Shown in pieces: positions 26,185 through 34,383 of a DNA stretch of 60,155 nucleotides (position 1 is its first letter; the number at the start of each line of letters is the position of its first letter). The DNA is from Microbulbifer mangrovi (GTDB lineage: Bacteria; Pseudomonadota; Gammaproteobacteria; Pseudomonadales; Cellvibrionaceae). The position numbers and the translations under genes were made by a program. Below the pieces are notes generated by a model. The model did not search any database, was not told the DNA's origin, and saw nothing but the letters and a program-made list of their open reading frames with translations. The stretch is taken from contig NZ_LZDE01000340.1 in NCBI RefSeq assembly GCF_002009015.1, forward strand, positions 1-60,155, given 5' to 3'.

Positions 26185-27315
26185 TTGAATAGTGCGAATA
26201 GTATCGTGTCGATTACTACGGCAAAGGAGAGCCTCGAAGGGTATCGGACGTTCATCGACCGCAACCGGAGGGCCGGCGTAGATCATTTTTTTATATTTTT
26301 CGAGGGGGATTTAGATGAAACACTTCCCAAACTTTATCGGGAATTTGTGACGTTCATTCCGTCTCTTAAGATTAACCCTAATGAAAATAATTTGAATCGA
26401 AGGCAGGTTAAGAATTTAAATTTAGCTGTTGAGTACCTCAGACATGTTGGTTATCAGGGTTTTGCTGTAAATATAGACAGCGATGAGTTTATTTATCTGA
26501 ACAAGAGTATATTGTCAGAAGCGGATCCTGCTGTTCGGCTTGATGTAATTGAGCCAGTTATTGGTGAGCGAAATCTATACAAGAGAAAGTTGTCACCGGT
26601 CGAGCTAGACTTGGCTATCGCGATTGGCGTTCTAGATTCTGGCGATGGAAACGAAGATTGGCTCAATGGTTATATATCGGGTAAGTATATCGCAAGACCG
26701 AGTGTAATTGATTGCAAATGCTCATGGGGTATTCACGGTATTACTGGAGTTAATCTCGCCGATTCGGACATGCATGTCATCCATAATGAGTCTTATGACA
26801 TAGACTCATTCAAGGAAAAGTTTTTGAGGCATGTGGGTAATGTTGCTGGATTTAGAGAAAAGAGGAAAAGGATCGTGAATGTCTTCTCCAAGTATATGGC
26901 GGAGGACAATTTCGATACTATCGTCGCCCACATCTTTAGTCATGAGTTTTATGAGCCTGACCAACGATCGAAGGATACTAAAATAGGAGTTGGGTTATAT
27001 TTTTCTATCAATGAATTCGAAAATCCGTTCTCCAATATTGATTTCGGCTACTCTATTCTCGATTATGTCGACAATGAGTACATGCTTAAAGCTTCTAGCT
27101 TTGTTGGGAATAAGCACTATTCAGAAATAGTGCTCGATGACCTGAAAACAAGAGAAGACGTGGATTATGTAAGGGATTTAGCTATTTCTATCGAGAGTGA
27201 ATGTTTGCCCGAGTCTTATCGGCTAATGTGTCTCGCGCTAGAGCATCGCCCTGAAGGCCCAATTATTAAGCGTAAAATTGACGAATACCGCAAGCGGCTA
27301 GCGTCGTGCAGTTAA
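26185..27315 (+). CDS. GT92/GT2_4-like glycosyltransferase
   Basis: A 376-residue protein that resembles the DUF23/GT92 and Glyco_tranf_2_4 group. GYRTFIDRNRRAGVDHFFIFFEG (read in two parts, about residues 19-41) matches the opening helix and strand, and GFAVNIDSDEFIYL (about 92-105) carries the metal-binding DxD. MHVIHNESYD (about 196-205) fits the conserved His-rich part. The start is a TTG at 26185 with AGGG ahead of it. It is the last plus-strand gene of the island before a hairpin and a strand switch. Confidence 0.7.
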   Translation: MNSANSIVSITTAKESLEGYRTFIDRNRRAGVDHFFIFFEGDLDETLPKLYREFVTFIPSLKINPNENNLNRRQVKNLNLAVEYLRHVGYQGFAVNIDSDEFIYLNKSILSEADPAVRLDVIEPVIGERNLYKRKLSPVELDLAIAIGVLDSGDGNEDWLNGYISGKYIARPSVIDCKCSWGIHGITGVNLADSDMHVIHNESYDIDSFKEKFLRHVGNVAGFREKRKRIVNVFSKYMAEDNFDTIVAHIFSHEFYEPDQRSKDTKIGVGLYFSINEFENPFSNIDFGYSILDYVDNEYMLKASSFVGNKHYSEIVLDDLKTREDVDYVRDLAISIESECLPESYRLMCLALEHRPEGPIIKRKIDEYRKRLASCS

Positions 27316-27341
27316 CGAATTTTTGCCTGCTTGTTTCTTCT

Positions 27342-27370
27342 AGTCCTGCATTAGCTTCTAATGCAGGACT
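27342..27370. terminator. Hairpin between convergent genes
   Basis: AGTCCTGCATTAG (27342-27354) pairs perfectly with 27358-27370 across a CTT loop, a 13-bp stem. It contains the stop codon of the minus-strand sulfotransferase and lies 27 bases after the plus-strand glycosyltransferase. TCAGTTTTC follows on the plus strand. It probably ends transcription from at least the plus side. Confidence 0.6.
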
Positions 27371-28313
27371 TCAGTTTTCTCAACATTCTATCAATCTCTT
27401 GTTCTGTGATTTGTTCTTCTGGCTGGGCATCCTGAGGGCCATAATTAAATAGCGTTTCGGTCCCAAAGAAATATCTTGCAACGAAGTTGTCTCGGTCTCT
27501 GTTTTTTCTGATCAATTTTTGCGACAGCTCTCGAGGGATCGTGTATTTGGGCGCTGGGAACTCTTTGTTTAGCTGTGGAAGTGCCTGGTATAGCCGGTGT
27601 TTTTCGAACTCTCGGTATTGGCCCGTTCGGTTTATATGAGACTTAAACTGTAATACTTTTGAGTTTAGTGAGGGGTTTGGATCTATTTCTACATTTGTGC
27701 AATGCGGTGAAATTTCCAATTCGGGGCCGTGAATTAGAAAGTCTTGCACCAGGTCATTCTGGTGAAACTCCGATTTTTCAAAACGTCGGACGACTAAATT
27801 TGTAGGGAATTCCTGTGCCCAACGCCTCAAGAACTGCCAATAGTTAACTGAATAGCTAGTTAAGTAGTATCGCTCTATGCTGCCGGTATATGGTGTGGCA
27901 TGTACCCACTGAGTGTACGCTGAGGCGAGGTAATCTATATGATTTCTCAAGTAGACAATTATTTTCACTTCGAAATTCGAAAATAGCCTTTTGATTGCTT
28001 TTGGCGGGCTGTTTTGCAACGCTTCTGAACTAAATATCGGGGTTAAGTGTATGTTCTCGTCCAGCTCTTGTTGAAGCTTCTGGTTCAATTCAGGCCTTTT
28101 TAGCCATGAACTGAGCTTTCCCCTCCATTGGTTTAGTGGTTGAGCCAATTCATGATGGCCTCGTCCAAGGCGCATGTTGAGCGGGTAGAAATAGCCATTT
28201 GAGCGTAAAAATTCGTCATTTCGGAGCAGGAACTCCTGTATGGCTGTGCTTCCGGCTTTGTGTCGGCCAATATGTAAGATTACTTTTTGTTTTTGTTGCA
28301 TGCTCGTAGTCAT
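27351..28313 (-). CDS. Sulfotransferase-like protein
   Basis: A 320-residue protein with VILHIGRHKAGSTAIQEFL (about residues 11-29), a PAPS-binding loop variant in which His-Lys-Ala-Gly-Ser-Thr replaces the usual motif, and VKIIVYLRNHIDYLASAY (about 116-133) as the 3'-phosphate segment. The opening is very similar to the third domain of the triple fusion at 23544-26126, so both belong to one subgroup. It overlaps the GT2 gene upstream by 4 bases (ATGA) and is translated with it. Acceptor unknown. Confidence 0.78.
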   Translation of the reverse strand: MTTSMQQKQKVILHIGRHKAGSTAIQEFLLRNDEFLRSNGYFYPLNMRLGRGHHELAQPLNQWRGKLSSWLKRPELNQKLQQELDENIHLTPIFSSEALQNSPPKAIKRLFSNFEVKIIVYLRNHIDYLASAYTQWVHATPYTGSIERYYLTSYSVNYWQFLRRWAQEFPTNLVVRRFEKSEFHQNDLVQDFLIHGPELEISPHCTNVEIDPNPSLNSKVLQFKSHINRTGQYREFEKHRLYQALPQLNKEFPAPKYTIPRELSQKLIRKNRDRDNFVARYFFGTETLFNYGPQDAQPEEQITEQEIDRMLRKLKSCIRS

Positions 28314-29116
28314 CGGCTAGTGCTTGATATAAACCTGAGTGCACTGGCTATATGGTGTACTAGCATTCTTGTCGGCAATCCTCTACTTTTTCGATTCCCA
28401 ATGTGTATAGCCTTCACGCCAGGAAGATAGTATGTAGGGTGGCCAGCCATGCCTGCTCTTCTGCAAATGTCTGCATCTTCATAGTACATGAAGTAGCGCT
28501 CATCAAAGCCTTGTACATTCGTATACAGGCTGGATTTAAAGCATAGAAATGCACCCGATGCCCAATCACTAGTTCGGTCGCCTTGCGTTGCCGATTTCAT
28601 GGTATTGCTTCGCTGGCTTTTGAGTAAGTAGCGCAAAGCCATGTCGCTTATTTTGGGGAAGGAGCGGATGTTGTCGTCTGGTGTTCCATCTGGTTTGATA
28701 AGATTTGGCGCTGCAATTGAATAATTCTTTGATTGCATAATGTTTGCAATCATCATGATGTCTTCTGTTGTAGTGATTACGTCTGGGTTGATACAGAAGA
28801 AGTAATCTTCACTACACAGTCCCAAGGAATCTTTTGCGAACTGGTAAATCTTATTGTTATTAGCCCCAAAGCCCAGTGGCTTGGTGTTACGCAGAAGAGG
28901 AAGTTCATGTTTATTACAGAATTTCTCAAGTTTTTCGTCCTGAATGTTGGTAAGGACGACAGGGATTATTTTGTCGCGATATGAGCCCCAGGTATGAGGT
29001 TGTAGTTCTTCTGCAAGGTTGCGTGTGTGGCCGTGTGAAACAATTGATATAAATATCTTGTGAGGATGATTCGTAGCTTCCGGCATCGTTTTGTTGGTTG
29101 GGCTTTGATTGGTCAT
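28310..29116 (-). CDS. Family 2 glycosyltransferase, rhamnosyltransferase-like
   Basis: A 268-residue GT-A enzyme. It has a short nucleotide-binding start (IFISIVSHGHTRNLAEEL), NTKPLGFGANNNKIYQFA, the metal-binding FCINPDVI (about residues 107-114), and YYEDADICRRAGMAGH (about 218-233) with the ED motif of WbbL/RfbN-type enzymes. These commonly transfer rhamnose, which would fit the dTDP-rhamnose operon nearby, but the donor is inferred. It is the first gene of a two-gene minus-strand unit with the sulfotransferase. The start ATG at 29116 has no strong ribosome binding site; an ATG ten codons on is an alternative. Confidence 0.82.
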   Translation of the reverse strand: MTNQSPTNKTMPEATNHPHKIFISIVSHGHTRNLAEELQPHTWGSYRDKIIPVVLTNIQDEKLEKFCNKHELPLLRNTKPLGFGANNNKIYQFAKDSLGLCSEDYFFCINPDVITTTEDIMMIANIMQSKNYSIAAPNLIKPDGTPDDNIRSFPKISDMALRYLLKSQRSNTMKSATQGDRTSDWASGAFLCFKSSLYTNVQGFDERYFMYYEDADICRRAGMAGHPTYYLPGVKAIHIGNRKSRGLPTRMLVHHIASALRFISSTSR

Positions 29117-29146
29117 TAAATGAATTCAGGCTCAATAATCGGGGCT

Positions 29147-30862
29147 TTATGTAAATAGCTTGGGCAGACTATCCGGCGCCTGGTTGTTCATCCTCGTACT
29201 CTTGCTGCTCGTCAGTCGTTGCACCAAAATTTGTACTAGCTGTCGATTTAAAGGCTTCGGTGGTGACTGGTATAGAGAATCATTTATCTCTCTTTGTAGT
29301 TTATTCAGCTCTTCGTTTTGACTGGATTGCCTGGCCTTGGAAGGTTGATATCGATTGTTTTCGGCTTTTTGCTTTGAAAGCCATGTATTCAGTGCGCTTT
29401 GTATTTCATAGGCACTTCCAGTTTTTGCGCAATCTATCAGTTGTTGCTCATGGCTTTTTACGTGTTTTTTCCCATTTGACTTGGGTGATTTGTTGATTTT
29501 ACGTTTGTTGCGATAAAAATAAATAATCCAAAAAATATGAGAAGCAATCGCTGCGATCGCGATTTTTTGCCAAAAACCCGGTTCTACCGAGACGGTTACA
29601 GGTGTTTGATTCTTTGTTCTTGCCATGTCATCAGGCGCTGTCGTATTGGTGATTGCCCCGCCCGAGACATTGAACCGAAATGCGGGCAACTGCGTTGCCC
29701 GCTGCCGCCCGGTCTTAGTATCCCACCACGTGATAGTGATTGCCGGTAACTGATAGCTACCGGGCTTGGTAGCAACGATTGCTGTGGTTTCGATTCTGCT
29801 ACCGCTAATGCCGTTGCTTCCTGGCTGGTCTTCCTGCTGGGCCTGATCGGGGTAGGTTTTCAGTCCGTCAATAGCGAGCCTCGGTAGTGGGGGCAGTTGT
29901 GCGGCACGCAGGCCCTCGGCACGCAAGGTGATTATGCGGGTAATCGGCTCACCGACTTTGAACTCTTCCGGGTCTTTGCTCCAGCTCTGCACCAGTCCAA
30001 GACTGGCTGCTGGCAGCCAGTGGCTGCCGCTATAGCTGTCAGGCTTCGGTTCGACCTGTACGGTTTTGGCTTCCGAGCGCAGACGCATGCGCTGGGCGTT
30101 GCGGTTGAACAGGGAGAAGGGGTCTCTGCGGCCAGTAACGGCGACGTAATTCAGTGCGGGTATAAGGAGCTCGCCGGAGCTTTCCGGGAATACGGCATAG
30201 GTAAGTTCGTATACCGCGTGACCTACACCATCGATTCTGCGCTCGAAGCGCTGTTCATCCACCTTTTCGACATGCGCACCGGGGATCTGCAGCGGATCGG
30301 TGGCAATATCATGTAGTCCGACAGTGGTGTAGAGGCGGACTTTGACCAGCAGTTGTTCCTGCACGTGGACTCTGTCTTTGTCGAGTTCTACTTCAAGGAA
30401 CGCCTGCCGTTTGCCGCCGCTGGGGCTCTGGCCTGCCTTGTTGACAGTGATGGGGATGGCGTCGGATACCTGGCCGTGGAGGTGCAGGGAAGGAACAAAT
30501 AGCTTGCCTTGCTTGAGCGGTGCGAGGATTACGGTCCATTCCACGAAGCTTTCTGCGTGCCCGTTGGTGACTCGGTACTGATTGGATTGTTGACGAGAGA
30601 GCACCTCAAAGTCCTGAGCCAGCAGGTCGAAATCCGGCTGTCCACCGCGCTGTCCGCCGCTGTAGCGGAGCGTGAGGGTGAAGGTTTCGTTGATGGCGAG
30701 TTCGTTGCGGTCAACCGACGCGGTTAACTCCTGAGCTTTCGCGGTTACTGAAAGTGCGAGCAGGAGTAGGGTGCACACTGTTTTCAATATTGTTGCGAGA
30801 GGTCCGCGGGCAGACAGGCTGCGAGGGGTTGGAAATAAGGACGTTTCCACTAGGGTTACCAT
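29147..30862 (-). CDS. batD: BatD-like protein (oxygen-tolerance family)
   Basis: A 571-residue envelope protein and the last gene of a six-gene operon. An N-terminal signal/anchor (ILKTVCTLLLLALSVTAKA, ending near residue 43) precedes immunoglobulin-like repeats (ELTASVDRNELAINETFTL, and further ones). A membrane helix lies at about 435-455 (IAIAAIASHIFWIIYFY), and a basic cytoplasmic tail follows. The layout is that of BatD. I start it at the ATG at 30862, which overlaps the upstream gene by 7 bases; an in-frame start 11 codons earlier would lie deeper in that gene. Bat proteins are linked to stress tolerance and cell-envelope integrity, but the exact reaction is not known. Confidence 0.85.
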   Translation of the reverse strand: MVTLVETSLFPTPRSLSARGPLATILKTVCTLLLLALSVTAKAQELTASVDRNELAINETFTLTLRYSGGQRGGQPDFDLLAQDFEVLSRQQSNQYRVTNGHAESFVEWTVILAPLKQGKLFVPSLHLHGQVSDAIPITVNKAGQSPSGGKRQAFLEVELDKDRVHVQEQLLVKVRLYTTVGLHDIATDPLQIPGAHVEKVDEQRFERRIDGVGHAVYELTYAVFPESSGELLIPALNYVAVTGRRDPFSLFNRNAQRMRLRSEAKTVQVEPKPDSYSGSHWLPAASLGLVQSWSKDPEEFKVGEPITRIITLRAEGLRAAQLPPLPRLAIDGLKTYPDQAQQEDQPGSNGISGSRIETTAIVATKPGSYQLPAITITWWDTKTGRQRATQLPAFRFNVSGGAITNTTAPDDMARTKNQTPVTVSVEPGFWQKIAIAAIASHIFWIIYFYRNKRKINKSPKSNGKKHVKSHEQQLIDCAKTGSAYEIQSALNTWLSKQKAENNRYQPSKARQSSQNEELNKLQREINDSLYQSPPKPLNRQLVQILVQRLTSSKSTRMNNQAPDSLPKLFT

Positions 30863-32736
30863 CTCTGGGTGGCTCCGTTTTCCGGGGGTTGCCATTCGCC
30901 GCTGCGGTAGGCGCGGCGACGCTGCAGGCTTTCGTACTTGAATTTTTCACGCATCAGGCCAGCGGGATCATCTGGGATCTGGCGCAGCCACTGGTCCAGG
31001 GCTTGCTGGGTTTCAGGGTCCAGCGGGCTCTCCTGATCCTGCGGGCGGGCGCTGGCGGATTGCTTCTGCTCATCGCCATCCTGTTCGCCCTGCTCACTTT
31101 CGGCCTGCTGTTGCTGTTCTTCCTCGGCCTGATCTTCGCTGTTCTGTTGCTGCTGGTTTTGCTGATCGGCGGACTGCTGTTCTGATTGCTGCTGGCTGTC
31201 GGAATCCTGATTGGCATTTTGCTGTTGCTCGGATTGTTCGCCGGAATCCTGGTTCTGCTGGTTTTGCTGCTGGTCCTGATCCTGCTGTTGTTGATTGTCG
31301 TTCTGGCTTTGCTGCTGATCGGATTGCTGACTTTGTTGCTGCTGTTGTTGCAGTTCCTTCAGTTTCTCGGCGATGTCGCGATTGTGCCCGGCGTCGGCGA
31401 GCTCTGGGTTTTGTTGCAGTGCTTCATCATAGGCTTTGATGGCCTCGTCGAAGCGACCCTGCTGTGTGAGGCTGTTGCCGAGATTGTACAGTCCCTGCGG
31501 GTCGTTACTCTGCGCAAAGTTCTTGGCGGCCGAATCGTATTCGCCTGCGCGATACTGGGCGGTGCCTCGCCACTGGGAGTTTTCAAAAACTTCGGCGGCG
31601 CTTTTGGGGTTTCCCTGCTCCAGTAAATTTCGTCCCTGCTGGTTCGGGGTCTGCCACAGGTCCTTGAGTTCTGCAGCCTCCGTGCTCGGACTGGTCAGCG
31701 TGAGGGTACCCAGGATGAGTGTCATTGGAAGGGCGCAGGCCAGACTGCCTTTACGGAATAGCAGTAATGCAAATGGCAGGAGTAGCAGCACCAGCCATGG
31801 GCCTTCCTCATGCCACTGATCGAACTCGCGTTCGGTCAGCTCGGCCTGGTCCGGCGCGGTTTCTTTCGGGGCTACCTGGGCGATATCGCGGTCGTCCACG
31901 GTAATTTGGGAAAACTCGCCGCCGGTGCTTTGTGCCAGGCGTGAGAGCTCGCGGCGATCAAAATTGGCAATGATGATCGCGCCGCTGTCATCGGTGATAA
32001 ATCCACTGCCGGTATTTTTCGGAATAGGACTGCCGTCCCCGCTGCCGACGGCGAGAATCGAAAGCGAGGAATTGCTGCTGTTGACTTCTTCCTTGATGAT
32101 GCCGATGGCGGCCTTGGCAATACCATCGGTGACCGCAAGCAGGCGTCCCTTGCCGTTGGCGCCATCCTTGATCAGTCGGAGGCCCTGCTGCACCGCCATT
32201 TCGATATTGCTGCCGGGTACCGGCATGATGCGTGGTGAAAGAGAGGGGACCAGGTTGGCGATGGTGGCGGTGTCATCGGTCAGTGGTGTGACCACATGCG
32301 CTTCGCCCGCATAAGCCACCAGAGCCGTGAGGCCATCCTTGCGCTGCCGAAGGATATCGAGGATTTTCAGTCGAGCACGGGTAAGCCGGTTGGGGGAGAG
32401 ATCGGTTGCCATCATCGACGGGGACAGGTCGAGCAGTATCACCAGGGCATCCTGATTGCTGTACACAGGGGTGGGCAACTTGCGCCAGGTTGGACCCGAG
32501 AGGGCGACGATTGCAGTCGCTAGTAGTGCAAATATCAGGGAAAACAGCCACGGCCGTTTTTCTCCGCCACGCATCAGCAGGTGCGGCAGCAGGTCCGGGT
32601 CGATCAGTTTTTGCAGACCACCGCTGGCAAATACCATGCGAGCCAGCGCCCAGCAGGCGAGGGCAGCAGGAAGGAGCAGCCACAAGAGAGCGGGGCGGAG
32701 AAAGTGAAACTGGTCTAAATCGGCGAGGAAGCTCAT
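30856..32736 (-). CDS. VWA and TPR protein with a Gln-rich tail (BatB/BatC-like)
   Basis: A 626-residue membrane protein joining what are often separate BatB and BatC genes. Two membrane segments flank the start (about 12-30, 55-78). A von Willebrand A domain follows with the MIDAS motif LLDLSPSMMATD and a later AVTDG. Another helix sits near 310-330, and TPR repeats at about 395-445 (QYRAGEYDSAAKNFAQS; LGNSLTQQGRFDEAIKAYDEAL). Then comes a stretch of about 100 residues rich in Gln, Ser, Asn, Asp and Glu, and a basic tail ending RRRAYRSGEWQPP. It overlaps the VWA gene upstream by 4 bases (ATGA). Confidence 0.85.
   Translation of the reverse strand: MSFLADLDQFHFLRPALLWLLLPAALACWALARMVFASGGLQKLIDPDLLPHLLMRGGEKRPWLFSLIFALLATAIVALSGPTWRKLPTPVYSNQDALVILLDLSPSMMATDLSPNRLTRARLKILDILRQRKDGLTALVAYAGEAHVVTPLTDDTATIANLVPSLSPRIMPVPGSNIEMAVQQGLRLIKDGANGKGRLLAVTDGIAKAAIGIIKEEVNSSNSSLSILAVGSGDGSPIPKNTGSGFITDDSGAIIIANFDRRELSRLAQSTGGEFSQITVDDRDIAQVAPKETAPDQAELTEREFDQWHEEGPWLVLLLLPFALLLFRKGSLACALPMTLILGTLTLTSPSTEAAELKDLWQTPNQQGRNLLEQGNPKSAAEVFENSQWRGTAQYRAGEYDSAAKNFAQSNDPQGLYNLGNSLTQQGRFDEAIKAYDEALQQNPELADAGHNRDIAEKLKELQQQQQQSQQSDQQQSQNDNQQQQDQDQQQNQQNQDSGEQSEQQQNANQDSDSQQQSEQQSADQQNQQQQNSEDQAEEEQQQQAESEQGEQDGDEQKQSASARPQDQESPLDPETQQALDQWLRQIPDDPAGLMREKFKYESLQRRRAYRSGEWQPPENGATQRW
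31060..31356 (-). repeat. Low-complexity CAG-rich tract coding for poly-Gln
   Basis: An imperfect CAG/CAA/GAC triplet tract inside the VWA/TPR gene. It codes for a Gln-rich linker with Ser, Asn, Asp and Glu between the TPRs and the C-terminal tail. Such tracts change length easily between strains. Confidence 0.8.
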
Positions 32737-33791
32737 ACCTGCTGGCCTCCGTTGGTGTTTGTGCCGTTCATTTTATCGCGTTGTCGCTGGCGTTCCAGTT
32801 GCGTTGCCCCGGCACTCACCAGGGGTACGGCTGCCCAGAGCAGTGACAGCAGCAGGCAGATAGCCAGTGGCCAGACATATAGGGATTTGAGCGGGCGATA
32901 GGTCTCGGCTTCCTGTTCTACGGGTTCCAATCGGTCCAGTTCCGCATAGATGCGCGCGAGTTCCTGCGGATTGTGCGCGCGGAAATAGAGGCCACCGGTC
33001 TCATCGGCGATGGCCTTCAGGGTTTTGCTGTCCAGATCACGCGAGGGGTTGATGCGGCGTGCACCGAAGCGCGAGCCGAGCAGTCCCGGTTGCACCATTT
33101 CTTCGGCGCCCACACCGATGGTATACACCTTGACGTCCGCCTGTTTCGCCAGCTCTGCTGCTTTTAGCGGGGCAACCTCACCGGCAGTGTTGGCGCCATC
33201 CGTGAGCAGGATCAGCACGCGCTGATCCGCCGGGCGCTGGGTAAGCCGTTTTACGGAGAGGCCGATCGCATCGCCAATCGCGGTGCCCTGGCCGGCGAAT
33301 CCGATCTGAGCCTCGGTCAGTAGCGTGTCGACAGTCTCCCGGTCGAAGGTGAGCGGGGCCTGCAGGTAGGCGCGGGTGCCGAACAGTACCAGCCCCAGGC
33401 GATCACCTTTACGCCGCAAGACGAAATCCCCCACAACATTTTTAACCGCGGTGATCCGCATGGCGGGGTTGCCATTGAGGAGCATGTCCGGGGTTTCCAT
33501 GCTGCCGGAAATATCCACCGCGATAAGCAGGTCGCGCGCACTGCTGGTTTGCGAAATGGGTTCGCCATACCACTGCGGGCGCGCTGCGGCGGTTACCAGC
33601 AGCAACCACAGCAACCACAGCATAAACAGGTTCAGGCGATTGCCCGCAGCGCTGCCTCCCTTGTGGCGCAGTTCCCGATAGTAGGGCACCTTGAGTGCAC
33701 TGCTGAGCGGCTCGCTCTTGGGCAACATCGCACGCGCGAGCAACGGTAGCGGCAGCAATATAAATAGCCAGGGCAGGCCAAACTCAAACAT
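32733..33791 (-). CDS. VWA-domain membrane protein (BatA-like)
   Basis: A 352-residue protein with two N-terminal membrane helices (about 4-22, 52-70), a von Willebrand A domain (about 85-290) and a C-terminal helix (about 305-325, YVWPLAICLLLSLLWAAVPLV). The MIDAS motif AVDISGSMETPD and the later ILLTDGANTAGE are intact, so it should bind a metal and a partner protein. It overlaps the DUF4381 gene by 8 bases. In Bat operons such proteins form a membrane complex with a MoxR ATPase as the likely activator. Confidence 0.88.
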   Translation of the reverse strand: MFEFGLPWLFILLPLPLLARAMLPKSEPLSSALKVPYYRELRHKGGSAAGNRLNLFMLWLLWLLLVTAAARPQWYGEPISQTSSARDLLIAVDISGSMETPDMLLNGNPAMRITAVKNVVGDFVLRRKGDRLGLVLFGTRAYLQAPLTFDRETVDTLLTEAQIGFAGQGTAIGDAIGLSVKRLTQRPADQRVLILLTDGANTAGEVAPLKAAELAKQADVKVYTIGVGAEEMVQPGLLGSRFGARRINPSRDLDSKTLKAIADETGGLYFRAHNPQELARIYAELDRLEPVEQEAETYRPLKSLYVWPLAICLLLSLLWAAVPLVSAGATQLERQRQRDKMNGTNTNGGQQV

Positions 33792-34383
33792 GCTGGCCCT
33801 CCGCGAGAGAGGGAGATGTGGGCTGCATGGCTTCAGCCTGCGGCAATTGGTGTTCGCGCACCCAGCGAATGGCGAAGTCGCGCAGTGCCTCTAAATCCGT
33901 GCGAGAACTCGCGGATGCGCCGTACAGACATTCCAGCAGAGTGCGCTGTGCGGCCTGTGGCATCGGCTGTTCGATCGAAGACTCGAGAAATTGGATCCAG
34001 CGTTGTCCCGTCAGCGGTGCACAGGTGTCCCGACCGAAGGTCACGACTGCGACACGTTTCAGCAGGGTATTGATTTCTTCCACCGCGCGCGGTTCGTCCA
34101 GCGCAACCGAACGCAGCAAGCGCATGCCTTCTGCCCGGTAGAGATTGCGGCGCTTTTTCTCGCGCAGGCGCAGGGCCAGCCAGCCGGCAGCGAAGAGCAG
34201 TGCGATGACCACACCTGCGAGAATCCACCAGCCGGGTGCCAGGGGCCACCAGCCGATAGCAGCGGGCTCGTGGATGTCCTTGAGCTGGTTCAGCAGTGCC
34301 TGCATTTCCGGTGAGGCCGGATTGCCGGGTGGCGGGCTCTGCGGTGCAGGGGATGCCTGAGTCAGTTGCACCGGCAGGGACAT
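33784..34383 (-). CDS. DUF4381 membrane protein
   Basis: A 199-residue protein with one membrane helix at about 48-68 (PGWWILAGVVIALLFAAGWL), preceded by the hallmark IGWWPLAPGWWIL, and a basic cytoplasmic domain (REKKRRNLYRAEG...). It is the small DUF4381 component found between the DUF58 and VWA genes of these operons. The ATG at 34383 overlaps the stop of the DUF58 gene by one base; a GTG one codon earlier would give a 4-base overlap. Function unknown beyond operon membership. Confidence 0.82.
   Translation of the reverse strand: MSLPVQLTQASPAPQSPPPGNPASPEMQALLNQLKDIHEPAAIGWWPLAPGWWILAGVVIALLFAAGWLALRLREKKRRNLYRAEGMRLLRSVALDEPRAVEEINTLLKRVAVVTFGRDTCAPLTGQRWIQFLESSIEQPMPQAAQRTLLECLYGASASSRTDLEALRDFAIRWVREHQLPQAEAMQPTSPSLAEGQHV

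Noticed and set aside
31060..31356. Repeat array that could be taken for a CRISPR or satellite
   Set aside because: It is a triplet tract in the reading frame of the VWA/TPR gene; there are no equal spacers and no cas genes.
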